59,434 nt of DNA from an uncultured Desulfuromonadales bacterium (GCA_903929485.1 CAIYUY010000190.1:1-59434); one strand, 5' to 3'. Positions 27,178-37,873 are shown, numbered from the stretch's first letter. Notes: generated from the sequence alone by a model not told the origin. Made by a program: numbers and translations.

Positions 27178-28581
27178 ATGAATGAGCAGCTGGGACAAAA
27201 AGTCACGCAACTGACGGCGGAGATAAACCTGCGCCGCGGGACAGAACAGTCCCTGCGAAGCCGGGAACTCTTTGCCCGCTCCACCATCGACGCCCTGAGC
27301 GCCCATATCTGCGTTCTGGACGAAACCGGCCGGATCATCATGACCAACCGCGCCTGGAAACGGTTCGCCGGGGCAAACGACGCGCAGGCCGACACCTTTG
27401 ACGAGGAGGTCAACTACCTGGAGGTTTGCGACGGGGCGGCAGCCGGCGGGCTTGCCGAGGCCGGAGAGTTCGCCAAGGGGATTCGTGACGTCATGAACGG
27501 CAAACGAGTTAACTTCACCGTGGAGTACCCCTGCCACTCCCCCACGACGGAACGGTGGTTCTTCGCCAAGGTCAGCATGTTCGTCATCGACGGCCCCCCC
27601 CGTGCGGTCATAGCTCATGAAAACATCACCACGCGCAAGCAGATCGAGGCGGCCTTGCGGGAGCAGACGAAACTTTTGCATCTTGAGGTCGCCCAACGGC
27701 GCTACAGCCAGGAATTACTGGAGGTTTCCAACAGAGATCTGGAGGCGCGGGTGGCGTCGGAGGTCTCGAAAAATCGGGATAAAGACAGGGCGCTCATGCA
27801 GAATGAAAAGATGGGAACCCTGGGACAACTGGCGGCCGGGGTCGCTCACGAGATCAATAATCCCATGGGATATATCTCCAGCAACCTGCGACTGCTCATC
27901 GACTACTTCGAGAAGATAATCCGGTTCGACCGGATCCGGCAGAGCAACTGCCTCAACGAGTCGCCCTGCGCCACCAAGGAGATTGTCGCCGGCAGCAGGA
28001 ACGTGCTCGACATAGATTATATCCTGAAAGAAGGGGTGGATCTGATCAATGAGTCCCTGGACGGCGCGGATCAGGTCAAAAACATCGTGCTGGAGTTGAA
28101 GAATTTTTCCCGAAAAGACGCCGAGGAGCGGCAACCCATGGCGCTGGACAGTTGCCTGAAACGCGCCCTGACCATCGTGAATAACGAAATTAAATATGTG
28201 GCCGCCATCCGGACGGAGTACTCTCCGGTGCCGCGAATTCTCTGCCATCCCGGCCAACTGAACCAGGTATTCCTGAACCTGCTGGTGAATGCCGGACAGG
28301 CCATCACCACTTTCGGCGAGATCTCCGTGAAGTGCTGGCATGATGAATCCTTCGTCTACGCCTCGGTAAGTGATACCGGCAGCGGAATGACCGAGGAGGT
28401 ACGGAAACGGATCTTCGACCCCTTCTTTACCACCAAGGATATGGACAAGGGGACCGGTCTGGGACTCAGCATCTCTCACGAGATCATCAAAAAGCACCAG
28501 GGAGAGATCACCGTGGAAAGTGAACCGGGCCGGGGGACTACCTTCACGGTCAAACTCCCCCTCATCATGGAAGCCGGCTGA
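27178..28581 (+). CDS. Soluble PAS sensor histidine kinase
   Basis: 467 residues without membrane segments. A coiled-coil start, one PAS domain (about 35-145, [26 protein letters not shown]), a linker helix, the dimerisation motif HEINNPMGY and a HATPase domain. The PAS domain binds an unknown cue; no haem or flavin ligand can be named. GGAGG precedes the ATG and the gene begins 86 bases after the membrane kinase, so they are probably co-transcribed. The catalytic core is nearly a copy of that gene, indicating duplication. Confidence 0.88.
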   Translation: MNEQLGQKVTQLTAEINLRRGTEQSLRSRELFARSTIDALSAHICVLDETGRIIMTNRAWKRFAGANDAQADTFDEEVNYLEVCDGAAAGGLAEAGEFAKGIRDVMNGKRVNFTVEYPCHSPTTERWFFAKVSMFVIDGPPRAVIAHENITTRKQIEAALREQTKLLHLEVAQRRYSQELLEVSNRDLEARVASEVSKNRDKDRALMQNEKMGTLGQLAAGVAHEINNPMGYISSNLRLLIDYFEKIIRFDRIRQSNCLNESPCATKEIVAGSRNVLDIDYILKEGVDLINESLDGADQVKNIVLELKNFSRKDAEERQPMALDSCLKRALTIVNNEIKYVAAIRTEYSPVPRILCHPGQLNQVFLNLLVNAGQAITTFGEISVKCWHDESFVYASVSDTGSGMTEEVRKRIFDPFFTTKDMDKGTGLGLSISHEIIKKHQGEITVESEPGRGTTFTVKLPLIMEAG

Positions 28582-28716
28582 ACCGGTAAAACCCCTCGCC
28601 GATCATCGCTCCGTTTGCGCATCCACCCGGCCGGAGTTACGCCATATGACACGACTCTCCCCGGTTTAAACAATATGTTGTTCGAACATTTCAGGCCGTC
28701 ACGAACCGATCCGCGG

Positions 28717-28746
28717 AAGGCGCGTTATTACGGCGGGTTGCGCCTT
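28717..28746. repeat. Inverted repeat upstream of the sigma-54 promoter
   Basis: AAGGCGC (28717-28723) and GCGCCTT (28740-28746) are perfect inverted copies 16 bases apart. The pair ends 18 bases before the -24 element, so it could bind a regulator. Confidence 0.55.
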
Positions 28747-28764
28747 GTTACCATTTAGAGATAT

Positions 28765-28781
28765 TTGGCATGTAACTTGCT
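28765..28781 (+). promoter_or_regulatory. Sigma-54 (RpoN) promoter of the hemerythrin operon
   Basis: TTGGCATGTAACTTGCT fits the -24/-12 consensus, with GG and GC separated by the obligatory 10 bases. Transcription would begin near 28792, giving a leader of about 100 bases. Confidence 0.82.
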
Positions 28782-28890
28782 GAGTATTATTGTTATTTCT
28801 GGTAAAAGAGCGCTGTATACCGTAAGATGACGAATGAAAGCCACCGGATCCCGCACCAAGCAGACGATTCTTCAGACAAAAGGAGTAAAG

Positions 28891-29292
28891 ATGTCCTTCA
28901 TGGCATGGGATGAAAATTATTCAATAGACAACGAACTTCTTGACGGTCACCACAAGGAACTCTTCCAGATATTTCGCAAACTGAATGAAAAGTGCATGGC
29001 GGACGATACCGCCGAGACGTACAGCGTCATCCTGGATGAACTGGAAGCATATTCCGACTACCATTTTACCGCCGAAGAAAACTGCATGAATGAAGCGGAA
29101 TATACCTACGCTCAGAGCCATATGTTACTTCACAAGTTCTACATGACTCGAATTCTGGAAATCAAGCTCAAAATGTACAGAAAAGAGTACAAACTTTGCC
29201 ATGAGCTCATCCTTTTTCTCGGCAACTGGCTCCAAAAGCATGTTATCGGCGAGGATAAGCAGATGTCATGCACCCTATGCAAAACCGTGTAG
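28891..29292 (+). CDS. Bacteriohemerythrin 1
   Basis: Single-domain diiron protein of 133 residues that binds O2 (or NO) reversibly, used for oxygen delivery, storage or sensing. All ligands are visible: H21, H58, E62, H77, H81, H117 and D122 (DGHH, HFTAE, HMLLH, HVIGED). The C-terminus adds CTLC, an unusual cysteine pair. The ATG at 28891 follows AAGGAG; an upstream ATG would give an extension without family similarity. It is first in the sigma-54 operon. Confidence 0.93.
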   Translation: MSFMAWDENYSIDNELLDGHHKELFQIFRKLNEKCMADDTAETYSVILDELEAYSDYHFTAEENCMNEAEYTYAQSHMLLHKFYMTRILEIKLKMYRKEYKLCHELILFLGNWLQKHVIGEDKQMSCTLCKTV

Positions 29293-29372
29293 CTTCTTTG
29301 TACAAGTTGAGCGAAGCGCCCCGAATAAACGCTTAGGCTCATGACGGACAACAGTAGCAGAGGATGTTTCAG

Positions 29373-32300
29373 ATGAACGGATCCGGGTTGAAAAAATTGG
29401 AACGACGGGCTGCGCCCCGCTTGGTGGCGCGGGTCGGCATCGTGCTGACGCTGTTCCTTTTCTCCCTCGGCTATGCCGTCTCATGGCGGGATTACCGCAA
29501 AAAGTTCATCGCCGACGCCTCGAAACGGGCGGAGGACGTGGTGGAAGCGTTGCAGGACCGTCTGCTGGAACTGGACGGTCTCCGCCGCTTCATCAAGGGA
29601 GCGGGTCGAATTGACCGGGATACTTTTCGAGAATTTGTCCTGCCGACTCTGAAACAGCCAGGAATGCAGGCGTCGGCCTGGGCGCCGGTGGTTACCCACC
29701 CCCAACGGCTGAAGATGGAGCAGAGCAGCGGCAGGGAGGGTTTCCGTATCACTCAGCTCGATCCCCATGGCGACTTGGTGGCGGCGACTGCGCGGGAGCG
29801 CTATTTCCCGCTCTCTTTTCTGGAACCGCTGGAGGGAAAAGAGCGGGAACTCGGTTTTGACCTGGGATCGGAAACCAGCCGGGAAGCCGCGCTCCGAGCA
29901 GCGGAGAGAAGTGGGGAGATCACGGCGACGGGGCGCATCAGGCTCATGAGTGAACGCGGAGCGCAATACGGGTTTCTGCTGTACGCTCCTGTCCTTGGTC
30001 AAGGGGACAAGCTCCGCGGATTCGCCGTGGGGGTATTCAGAGCGGGAGACATGCTGGAGGCGGCGCTGCGACCCACCGCCGGACTGGCGTTCCACACCAC
30101 TCTCGACGACATCACCGGCAGCGGCAACGAAAAACTATTGCACCGCTGCGAGGTCTCCCAAAAGATTACCCGGCGACTCCCCGGCCTGGACTACCTCGTC
30201 TTTCCCAAACTCACCCATACCCGGGACTTCCTTTTTGGCGGACGGCAATGGCGGATCAGTTCCGAGGGGACTCGCGGGTATCACGCCGAAACGGTTTCCC
30301 TGCTCTTTCTGCTGATCCTTCCCATGGGAATGCTCATCACCCGGCTGAGTTACCTTTATCTGGCGCAGCAACTCCGCTATCGGGAAGAGGTGGAGGCGCT
30401 GGTGGCGGTCCGGACCGCCGAACTGCGGGAGGAGATCGCGGAGCGACAGCGGACGGAGGAGGCGCTGCGAGCCAGCCGGGACCAGTTTCAGACCTTTTTC
30501 GAGCGGATCGGTTCCACCATTCTCTTGGTAGATCCGGACAGCGGAGCCATCATCGACGCCAATGAAGCCGCCGAAGAATTTTACGGCTATTCACGAGCCG
30601 GCCTTCGCTCCATGAAATATGCCGAGATCAACCGAAACGCCCACCGGGTGACGGAAGGAGTAACGCATCAGACCGCCATCCAGCTCCACCGCCTGGCCGA
30701 CGGCGCATTCCGGGCCGTGGAGGTTCACTCTTCCCTCATCGATCACCTGGACGCATCCGGCGCGCGACTGCTCTTTGCCATCATCCATGATGTAACCTCC
30801 CGCCAGGAGATGGCCGCCGAACAGGAGTTGCACCAACTGCACCTGGGAATCGCCATGGATCTGGCGCGACTGGCCTACTGGGAGTACGACCGCTCCGCCA
30901 ACTCCTTCACCTTTGACGATCGCTGCTACGCCCAGTACGCCACCTCCGCCGAAAAAGAGGGGGGGAAGAGCTTGCCCCTGGCTGAGTACATTCAACGTTT
31001 CGTCCACCCCGAGGACGCCCCCCTGGTGGCCGCGGCCTTTACCGGAGAGACAAATAATTTCCGATCCTCTCCGCGGAATCTGGAATACCGTATTCTCCGC
31101 CGGGATGGGGCTCTCCGGCATCTGGCGCTCTTCTACCAGGCGGGAGCCACCGAAACACGTCACCACGGCGCCACCCAGGACATCACCGAGCTGAAACAGA
31201 TCCGCCGCCGCCTGGAGGAGGAACAGCGGTTTCTTCGCTCACTCCTGGACACCATCCCGGACCTGATCTCCTATAAGGACCCCTCCGGAAGGTATCTGGG
31301 GTGCAACGAGGCCTTCGCCGCGCGTTTCATCGGCTTGGCCAAGGAGAAGATCATCGGCAAGGACGATGGTACGCTGATTTCAGACCATGAGCTGGCCGCC
31401 CGCTTACGACGACAAGAACAGGACGCCATGGCGACGACAGCCACTCTGACCTCGGACGAATCGCTCACCCTCGCCGACGGGAAGCAGCTTCTTCTGGAGA
31501 CGATCCGGGTTCCTTTCCATGACGAGACCGGCCGCCCCCTGGGGGTCATCAGTGTCGGTCGGGATGTCACCGCCCGTCGGGAACTGGAGCAGGCGCTGGC
31601 CCTCTCCCACAACCATATGCAGACCATTCTGGACAACCTCCCCATGCAAGCATGGCTCAAGGATCGAGAAGGACGGCTGCTCATGGTTAACCAGCAATTC
31701 GCCGACGCCGTGGGTCGCCCCCGTGAGGAGATCCTGGGGCGCACCGCCTTCGATCTCTGGCCCCGCGAATTGGCCGGCTACTACCATGCCATGGACCAGG
31801 AGATCATGGCGTCAAGGGTCAGCCGACAGGTGGAAGAGCAGCACGAGGATAGACCCGGCGCCGCATGGTTCGAAGCCTTCAAGGCGCCCATCATCGCCGC
31901 CGACGGCCAGGTACTGGGCACCACCGGCACGGCCCGGGACATTACCAACCGTAAAGAGACCCAAGAGCTGATCATGATGCAGCAGTTCAAACTGGAGGCC
32001 CTCAATGCCCATCTGGAAGAGCTGGTGGCGGAAGAGATTGACAAAAACCGGGCCAAGGATCTGCTGCTAATGAGCCAGGAGAAGCTGGCGTCCATCGGCC
32101 AGTTGGCTGCGGGGGTGGCCCACGAGATCAACACCCCCTTGGCTTTCGTCTCCAGCAATATAAGCATATTCAATAATTACTTCGCTCAGTTAAAAATGTT
32201 CATGACCGAACAGCGGATGCTGTTGGAAGCCACGACAGCCCAGGAGAAGCGCCGGGAGCTCAACCGACTGGAAAAAAAACTGGATATCCCCTTTATCCTG

Positions 32301-32858
32301 GAAGACATCCCGGAGCTCATAGCCGAATCCCTTTCCGGTGTGGAACGGGTATCGCGCATCGTTCTTGACCTGAAGAGCTTCTCCCGGGTGGATAACCTGG
32401 GAGAAGAAATGACCGATCTCTCCGTCTGCATGGAGAGCGCCCTGGCCATCCTGACCCATGAGCTGAAAGCAGCGGGGACTATCAAGAAGGAGTATGAGCC
32501 GCTCCCCACCATACTCTGCAACCCCGGAGAGCTGAACCAACTTTTTCTGCATCTTCTCCGGAACGCCGTCCAGGCGCTCACCCCCCCGGGAGAGATTACC
32601 CTGAAGTGCTGGCATGATGACGGTTTCGTCTACGCGGCGGTGGCGGACAACGGCCACGGCATCCCCGAAGAGCTGAAGGAACGTATTTTTGAACCTTTTT
32701 TCACCACCAGGGACGTGGGGCAGGGCGCCGGCCTGGGATTAAGCGTCTGTCACGACATCGTCACCAAACACCACGGAATGCTCCGGGTGGAGAGCGCCGT
32801 GGGCTCGGGAGCCACCTTTACCGTCAAAATTCCCCGGAGAGAGGGTAACTCTTCTTAA
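29373..32858 (+). CDS. CHASE-like / four-PAS sensor histidine kinase
   Basis: 1161 residues. TM1 (about 18-40), CHASE-like periplasmic domain, TM2 (about 308-332), four PAS/PAC units beginning near 367, 490, 615 and 745, then HEINTPLAF (histidine near 915) and a HATPase domain ([23 protein letters not shown]). It is closest to the kinase at 47.1-49.5 kb, sharing DNLPM.AWLKDR and the HEINTP motif, and differs from the HEINNP group upstream. The ATG at 29373 is preferred since AGAGGA is at normal spacing there but abuts an ATG nine bases earlier. It is flanked by hemerythrins. Confidence 0.9.
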   Translation: MNGSGLKKLERRAAPRLVARVGIVLTLFLFSLGYAVSWRDYRKKFIADASKRAEDVVEALQDRLLELDGLRRFIKGAGRIDRDTFREFVLPTLKQPGMQASAWAPVVTHPQRLKMEQSSGREGFRITQLDPHGDLVAATARERYFPLSFLEPLEGKERELGFDLGSETSREAALRAAERSGEITATGRIRLMSERGAQYGFLLYAPVLGQGDKLRGFAVGVFRAGDMLEAALRPTAGLAFHTTLDDITGSGNEKLLHRCEVSQKITRRLPGLDYLVFPKLTHTRDFLFGGRQWRISSEGTRGYHAETVSLLFLLILPMGMLITRLSYLYLAQQLRYREEVEALVAVRTAELREEIAERQRTEEALRASRDQFQTFFERIGSTILLVDPDSGAIIDANEAAEEFYGYSRAGLRSMKYAEINRNAHRVTEGVTHQTAIQLHRLADGAFRAVEVHSSLIDHLDASGARLLFAIIHDVTSRQEMAAEQELHQLHLGIAMDLARLAYWEYDRSANSFTFDDRCYAQYATSAEKEGGKSLPLAEYIQRFVHPEDAPLVAAAFTGETNNFRSSPRNLEYRILRRDGALRHLALFYQAGATETRHHGATQDITELKQIRRRLEEEQRFLRSLLDTIPDLISYKDPSGRYLGCNEAFAARFIGLAKEKIIGKDDGTLISDHELAARLRRQEQDAMATTATLTSDESLTLADGKQLLLETIRVPFHDETGRPLGVISVGRDVTARRELEQALALSHNHMQTILDNLPMQAWLKDREGRLLMVNQQFADAVGRPREEILGRTAFDLWPRELAGYYHAMDQEIMASRVSRQVEEQHEDRPGAAWFEAFKAPIIAADGQVLGTTGTARDITNRKETQELIMMQQFKLEALNAHLEELVAEEIDKNRAKDLLLMSQEKLASIGQLAAGVAHEINTPLAFVSSNISIFNNYFAQLKMFMTEQRMLLEATTAQEKRRELNRLEKKLDIPFILEDIPELIAESLSGVERVSRIVLDLKSFSRVDNLGEEMTDLSVCMESALAILTHELKAAGTIKKEYEPLPTILCNPGELNQLFLHLLRNAVQALTPPGEITLKCWHDDGFVYAAVADNGHGIPEELKERIFEPFFTTRDVGQGAGLGLSVCHDIVTKHHGMLRVESAVGSGATFTVKIPRREGNSS

Positions 32859-32891
32859 CTGACCGAATAAAACAGTTTGCCGGAGCAGCGG

Positions 32892-33287
32892 ATGTCACTC
32901 TTAACATGGAACGAATCATTCTCCATACATAACGACCTCATGGATGGCCAGCATAAGGCGCTGCTGCATCTCTTTAACAACTTGCATAAAAAATGCACCG
33001 ATAACGACATGGACTCATTGCCTGCCGTGATGTGCAAGCTTCAGGAGTACACGAAGTTTCACTTCCAAGCGGAGGAGGAGTACATGGTTGAGATGAGATA
33101 CAAGGGGATAATCATGCACAAGATCGAGCACCGCTACTTTGAAAAAAGAGTAGAGGAATTCACCCGGCATGAATCCGACTGCACCGTGGACCGGGTTCGC
33201 TTGATCATCGCGTTTTTGAGTAATTGGATCTTGCGGCATATCCTGGAAGAGGACAAAAAAATATCCGTCGGCATTATCGCTGCGTGA
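32892..33287 (+). CDS. Bacteriohemerythrin 2
   Basis: 131-residue diiron O2-binding protein with ligands H21, H57, E61, H76, H80, H116 and D121 (DGQH, HFQAEE, HKIEH, HILEED). The ATG at 32892 has GGAG nine bases upstream and begins 33 bases after the kinase stop. It shares long blocks (YKGxIMHKIEHRYFEKR) with hemerythrin 3, so the two arose by duplication; hemerythrin 1 is more distant. Confidence 0.93.
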   Translation: MSLLTWNESFSIHNDLMDGQHKALLHLFNNLHKKCTDNDMDSLPAVMCKLQEYTKFHFQAEEEYMVEMRYKGIIMHKIEHRYFEKRVEEFTRHESDCTVDRVRLIIAFLSNWILRHILEEDKKISVGIIAA

Positions 33288-33327
33288 CAATGCGGATATT
33301 CATCACAAAAATGAAGGAGAGAAGCAG

Positions 33328-33792
33328 ATGTCACTATTGATTTGGAACGATTCCTACTCGGTTCGCAATGACACCATAGACGAGCAACACAGGATTCTCT
33401 TCGACATATTCAACAAACTCCATCTCCAGTGCAACAATAACGATAGGGAATCATTGCACGAAATATTATTGGAACTCCACAAATACACTCTTTATCACTT
33501 CAAGGCGGAAGAGGAGTACATGGGAGAGGTCAAATATAAAGGGGTAATCATGCACAAGATTGAGCACCGATACTTCGAAAAAAGAATTCAGGAGGTCATT
33601 GACAAGGAGAGCAACCGGTCAGCGGACCGACTACGAGTTCTCATCACTTTTTTGAGCAGTTGGCTCGTCCAGCATGTTGTGGGAGAGGATAAAAAAATAC
33701 CGGTTACCCCCATCGCCCGGAGTGACAGCCGAAGCATCGCCCTGAATAGTAACCTCATTATCCAATCCCCCGCCCCTTTCCCAGTCGGGTGA
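33328..33792 (+). CDS. Bacteriohemerythrin 3 with extended C-terminus
   Basis: 154 residues with the ligand set H21, H57, E61, H76, H80, H116 and D121 (DEQH, HFKAEE, HKIEH, HVVGED). AAGGAG precedes the ATG. After the hemerythrin fold an extra 24-residue tail (from RSDSRS) runs into the 3' end of the convergent copper ATPase gene, overlapping it by 35 bases. The tail may be simply the result of stop-codon loss, since hemerythrin 2 ends at the equivalent of residue 131. Confidence 0.92.
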   Translation: MSLLIWNDSYSVRNDTIDEQHRILFDIFNKLHLQCNNNDRESLHEILLELHKYTLYHFKAEEEYMGEVKYKGVIMHKIEHRYFEKRIQEVIDKESNRSADRLRVLITFLSSWLVQHVVGEDKKIPVTPIARSDSRSIALNSNLIIQSPAPFPVG

Positions 33793-36187
33793 GCCGGAGC
33801 GAATTCCCCACGACGCAGAGGGAACTGAGGGCCATGGCCCCGGCGGCGTAAATGGGGGTGAGCCGCCCGGTCATGGCCAGGGGAATCCCCACCAAGTTGT
33901 AGATGAAGGCCCAGGCCAGGTTCTGACGGATAATCCGCATGGTCCGAATCGCCAACCGGTGGGCGGTCATGATCCTCCCCAGATCCGGCCTGGTGAGAAT
34001 AAGCGTCGAACTTTCCAGGGCCATATCGGTGCCGCCGGCCATGGCGCACCCCACGGAGGCGGCGGAGAGGGCCGGGGCATCGTTGATCCCGTCCCCAACC
34101 ATGAGGACAAGCTCACCTTTCCTTTCCCTCCCCCTCACATAATCGCCCTTCTCTTCCGGGAGCATTCCCCCATGAGCGTCGCTGATCCCCGCCTCGCGGG
34201 CGATCTCCCCCACATGCTCCGGACGATCCCCCGAGAGGAGCGTCACGTTTATTCCCTGTTTTTCGAAATACGCCGCCACCGCCGGCGCCTGGGGACGGAG
34301 CCTGTCTTTCAGCAGGATTCGTCCCAGATAAACGCCGGCTCTGGCCAGATAAACAACACTGCCACCATCACTTTCCGACTCAAGAAGGAGTTCGATCCCG
34401 CGTTCCCGCAGAAACCGCGCCGTCCCGGCAATGACTTCCACCCCGTCAAACAGGCCGACAACTCCTCCACCCGGAGTCGCCCTGACGCCGGCGTCAGGGG
34501 GAGTAACGACTATGCCCATTCTCGCCGCATACTCCGTTATCCCCCCGGCAAGGGGATGACTGGAACCGGACTCCACGGATGCGCAGATTTTCACCAGAAG
34601 CTCGGCGGAAACACCCTGGGCGGGGCGGACGAGAACCACCCGAGGCCGCCCCTGGGTAAGGGTTCCGGTCTTGTCAAAAACAACCCGCCTGATCCGGCTC
34701 AGCCGCTCCAGGATATCCCCCCCCCGAAAGATGATCCCGACAGAGGCGGCGGCCCCGCTCCCCGCCACAATCGCCGTGGGGGTGGCTAACCCCAGGGCGC
34801 AGGGGCAGGCAATGACCACCACGGCCAGAGCTTTCATGAGCGCAGCGCCGAAGGGGAGCCCCGCGAGGAGGAGCGCCACGAAGGTGATCAAAGCCAGGAG
34901 GAGCACCGCCGGGACGAAGAAAGACGCGACCCGTTCCGCCAGGTTCTGAATGGGAGCACGGCGCTGCTGCGCCTCCTCCACCAACCGGGCGATCCTGGCG
35001 ATGAAGCTCTCCGCGGCAAGACACTCCACCCGGATCCGAACGGAGCCCAGGAGGTTGATGCTCCCCCCAATAACCGGATCACCGGCTTTTTTATGGACGG
35101 GGAGTGATTCACCGGTCGCCAAGGATTCATCCGCTTCGCTCTCACCCGACAACAGCAGCCCATCCACGGGGAACCGCTCCCCTTCCCTGACCAGCACCAT
35201 ATCGCCGAGGATCAGTTCACATGTCTCCACACTCTCCTGGTCATCCCCCTTGAGACGGAGCGCCCGGGCCGGGGCGCAGGCCAGGAGCCGCTCCACCCCG
35301 GCGGTAGCGCGATGCCGGGCCGTCAGTTCCAGGAGCCTGCCGATGAGGATGAGGGTGATGATCATGGCGGCGGTCTCGAAATAGACCTCGCCTCCGCTCA
35401 CCAGGGCGTAGATGCTGTAGAGGTACGAGGCAAGGGCGCCGACGGTGATGAGAAGATCCATCCCCGGCGCCCGGTAGGCGATGCTCCGCCAAGCGCCTCG
35501 CAGGAAAGGCCAGCCGGAGTAAAAGATCACCGGGGTAGTCACAACCAGGGAAAACCACTGCATGACCCACCGCATGGCGCCACCCATCCCCTGAACAAAA
35601 CCGGCATAGAGGGCAAAGGAGGAGGCCATGAGCTGCATGGAAAGAAAAAGGGCGGCGCCCAGGCGAAGAAGAAGTTTTTTTCGCTCAGCGCCATAAGCAA
35701 AATCGGCATTGGAGGGAGAATAGGGGCGAGGGATGTAGCCGGCGGAAGAGATCCGATGAAACAGCGCGGCGGGGGTGGTTCGAGAGGGGTCGAAGAGAAC
35801 GCGAGCCCGACCGGTGGCGTAATTAACCCGGACCTCTCGTACCCCGGAAATACCGGAGATGATCTTTTCGTTGAGCCAGACGCAGGAGGCGCAACGAATA
35901 CCGTCGATGAGGATATCCAGGGAGGAGTCGTCCCCTGCCGGACGGACGAAACGGGCCAGGTACTCGTCACCGAACTCATCACGGTACGCCCCGCTCCCCA
36001 CCCCCTTCTCTTGCCACTCCCGGCGACGATAATAATCATGAAGACCGGCGCCGATGATAAGATGATAGGCGCCAAGGCACCCCTTGCAGCAGAAGAGCCG
36101 CTCCACCTCCCCGGAGAGATCCGCCACGACCGCGCCGGGGAGAAGCTCCGCCTCGCAGTGGAGACACCGCCGGGGCGGTTGGGTCAC
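33758..36187 (-). CDS. ccoI: Copper-translocating P-type ATPase, CcoI type
   Basis: Heavy-metal P1B ATPase of about 809 residues needed to supply copper to the cbb3 oxidase. N-terminal cysteine motifs (CLHC, FCCKGC) precede a heavy-metal domain with CASC (DGIRCASCVW); eight membrane helices, the CPC metal channel motif, phosphorylation site DKTGTLT, HP motif (SSHPLAGG) and GDGINDAPAL follow. The GTG at 36187 overlaps the stop of ccoH as GTGA, preferred over an in-frame upstream start inside ccoH. Last gene of the cco operon; its 3' end overlaps hemerythrin 3 from the other strand. Confidence 0.92.
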   Translation of the reverse strand: MTQPPRRCLHCEAELLPGAVVADLSGEVERLFCCKGCLGAYHLIIGAGLHDYYRRREWQEKGVGSGAYRDEFGDEYLARFVRPAGDDSSLDILIDGIRCASCVWLNEKIISGISGVREVRVNYATGRARVLFDPSRTTPAALFHRISSAGYIPRPYSPSNADFAYGAERKKLLLRLGAALFLSMQLMASSFALYAGFVQGMGGAMRWVMQWFSLVVTTPVIFYSGWPFLRGAWRSIAYRAPGMDLLITVGALASYLYSIYALVSGGEVYFETAAMIITLILIGRLLELTARHRATAGVERLLACAPARALRLKGDDQESVETCELILGDMVLVREGERFPVDGLLLSGESEADESLATGESLPVHKKAGDPVIGGSINLLGSVRIRVECLAAESFIARIARLVEEAQQRRAPIQNLAERVASFFVPAVLLLALITFVALLLAGLPFGAALMKALAVVVIACPCALGLATPTAIVAGSGAAASVGIIFRGGDILERLSRIRRVVFDKTGTLTQGRPRVVLVRPAQGVSAELLVKICASVESGSSHPLAGGITEYAARMGIVVTPPDAGVRATPGGGVVGLFDGVEVIAGTARFLRERGIELLLESESDGGSVVYLARAGVYLGRILLKDRLRPQAPAVAAYFEKQGINVTLLSGDRPEHVGEIAREAGISDAHGGMLPEEKGDYVRGRERKGELVLMVGDGINDAPALSAASVGCAMAGGTDMALESSTLILTRPDLGRIMTAHRLAIRTMRIIRQNLAWAFIYNLVGIPLAMTGRLTPIYAAGAMALSSLCVVGNSLRLTRLGKGRGIG

Positions 36188-36642
36188 GGCATCACCGTCA
36201 TCCTGCCGCTCATGACATCGCTCCCTCGCCGGAAGAGCCACGCCGCCTTGATGACGGAGCCGGACACCGGCAACAGAGGGACACAGTAGAGCCCCGGCAA
36301 CGGCATCCCGCAGGTAAGGGTTCCCACGGGAGCTCCCTTCCCTTCCATGGTGACGGTGAGGGTTCCGCCCGTAACCGGAGCGCCGTTTCTGTCGGTAATC
36401 CCCAGCTCAAGCCGGCCGTTGCGGTATACGGGCCGGGAGCGCCACCCCAGACGGGCCGCGGCCGAGGCGGCATCGACCGGCGCGTACAGGAGGCCATGAT
36501 TATAGTAATCCCGGTCGACCACCCGGCTCACATCCCTCCCCGCCTTGAGGAGAGACCAGGCCGTGGCGATCAAAAAAAACACCACCAGGGTGAGGAGGCC
36601 GTAGAGCCAGGATTTGCCGCCATGCTGCCGATGTGTGGTCAT
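36184..36642 (-). CDS. ccoH: FixH/CcoH family cbb3 oxidase assembly protein
   Basis: 152-residue protein with one N-terminal membrane helix (about 12-33) and a periplasmic beta-rich domain (LGITDRNGAPVTGGTLTVTM). FixH/CcoH proteins help assemble and stabilise cbb3-type oxidase. Position between ccoG and ccoI and the overlap with ccoI support this call; sequence similarity alone is modest. Confidence 0.82.
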   Translation of the reverse strand: MTTHRQHGGKSWLYGLLTLVVFFLIATAWSLLKAGRDVSRVVDRDYYNHGLLYAPVDAASAAARLGWRSRPVYRNGRLELGITDRNGAPVTGGTLTVTMEGKGAPVGTLTCGMPLPGLYCVPLLPVSGSVIKAAWLFRRGSDVMSGRMTVMP

Positions 36643-36657
36643 TTGAGCACCAACCTA

Positions 36658-37872
36658 TTATTTAACCAACAGCGTCATCTCCGCCTCGGCCACCCGCTCG
36701 GCTCCACGCAAAAGCCGAAGTTTCAGCTTCCGGGAAGAAGTCGGCGCCGGCGTCACCCTGACGATGAAATCTACTTTACGGTTTTCATTGGCGTCCACCT
36801 TGAGCTCATTCGTCGGCCCCAGAAGTTCCACCTTCTCTCCCGCCGCTCCCTCCACCCGTATGCCGTAAACCGCCGGGGTGCGAGACCGATTTTCCACATA
36901 GGCGGTGTAAAAATTCACCACCCCGCCATCGGAGAGCCGTCTCACCCCGCCATCCCCACCCCGCCCCACCTTGATGGTTCCCTCCGTGCGGTGGGCCATG
37001 GCGAAGGCGAGGATGCACGAGAGAACCATGATCACCGTAGCCGGCAACAGGGAGCGGGCATTCACCGGTCGTCCGCCACCGCCGGCGCGCCGGCCGAAGG
37101 TGTACCGCATGATCCCCGGCTGGTGCAAACGGTTGAGCACGTCCCGACAGGCGTCCAGGCAGCGTCCGCAGTTGATACACTCAACCTGGAAACCGTTCCG
37201 GATATCGACGCCGGTGGGGCAGACCCGGACGCAGGAATTGCAGCCGATGCAGCGGCAGGCCTCGTCGGGATCGAACTCCAGGGTCAGGGTGTTCACGTCC
37301 ATGGCCAAGAGCTGTATCCGGCCATAGGGACAGATCGCCTTGCAGAAATACCTCCGGATGAAGGTCAGATCTCCCCAGACAAGAAACGCCACGGAAACAA
37401 GAGAGATCCCCGCCACATTCCCCAGAGTTCCCGCAAGGAGACGCCGCAGGTATTCGGTCGGCGGGATAAAGTACCAGATCAGGTTGGAAGCCACCAGAAA
37501 CGCCAGGGCCACGGCGATAAGATGACACACCGGCTTGGCAATAGCACTCCGCCCCAAAGCCTTACCGATACGTCGCTCCGCCCACTCCAGAAAGTCGGTG
37601 AGAGTCGACTGGGGGCAGAACCAGCCGCACCAGACCCGGCCGAAGAGCATGGTAACGAAGAGAAAGATGAAGAGGAAGATAAGAGAGGTGAGGAGTACGA
37701 GATAAAACTCCTCGATCCTGATGGCGGCGCCGAAGAAATAAAGAGTGCGCGAGACGGCGTCAAGCCTCAGCAGTGATTCTCCACCCACCCTGACGAATGG
37801 CATGAGCAGGAGGAGCAGGGTGGAGAGCCACTGAACGGCTTGTCGTTTGGGGGCGAGACGGGGCTGCGGCAC
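36658..37872 (-). CDS. ccoG: CcoG/RdxA family iron-sulfur membrane protein
   Basis: 404 residues with about five membrane helices and a dicluster ferredoxin region: WCGWFCPQ in the membrane part, then CRCIGCNSCVRVCP and CINCGRCLDAC. The C-terminus is an immunoglobulin-like domain. CcoG reduces copper on its way into the cbb3 oxidase. It starts one base after the ccoP stop, so they are co-translated. Confidence 0.93.
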   Translation of the reverse strand: MPQPRLAPKRQAVQWLSTLLLLLMPFVRVGGESLLRLDAVSRTLYFFGAAIRIEEFYLVLLTSLIFLFIFLFVTMLFGRVWCGWFCPQSTLTDFLEWAERRIGKALGRSAIAKPVCHLIAVALAFLVASNLIWYFIPPTEYLRRLLAGTLGNVAGISLVSVAFLVWGDLTFIRRYFCKAICPYGRIQLLAMDVNTLTLEFDPDEACRCIGCNSCVRVCPTGVDIRNGFQVECINCGRCLDACRDVLNRLHQPGIMRYTFGRRAGGGGRPVNARSLLPATVIMVLSCILAFAMAHRTEGTIKVGRGGDGGVRRLSDGGVVNFYTAYVENRSRTPAVYGIRVEGAAGEKVELLGPTNELKVDANENRKVDFIVRVTPAPTSSRKLKLRLLRGAERVAEAEMTLLVK

Positions 37873-37873
37873 G

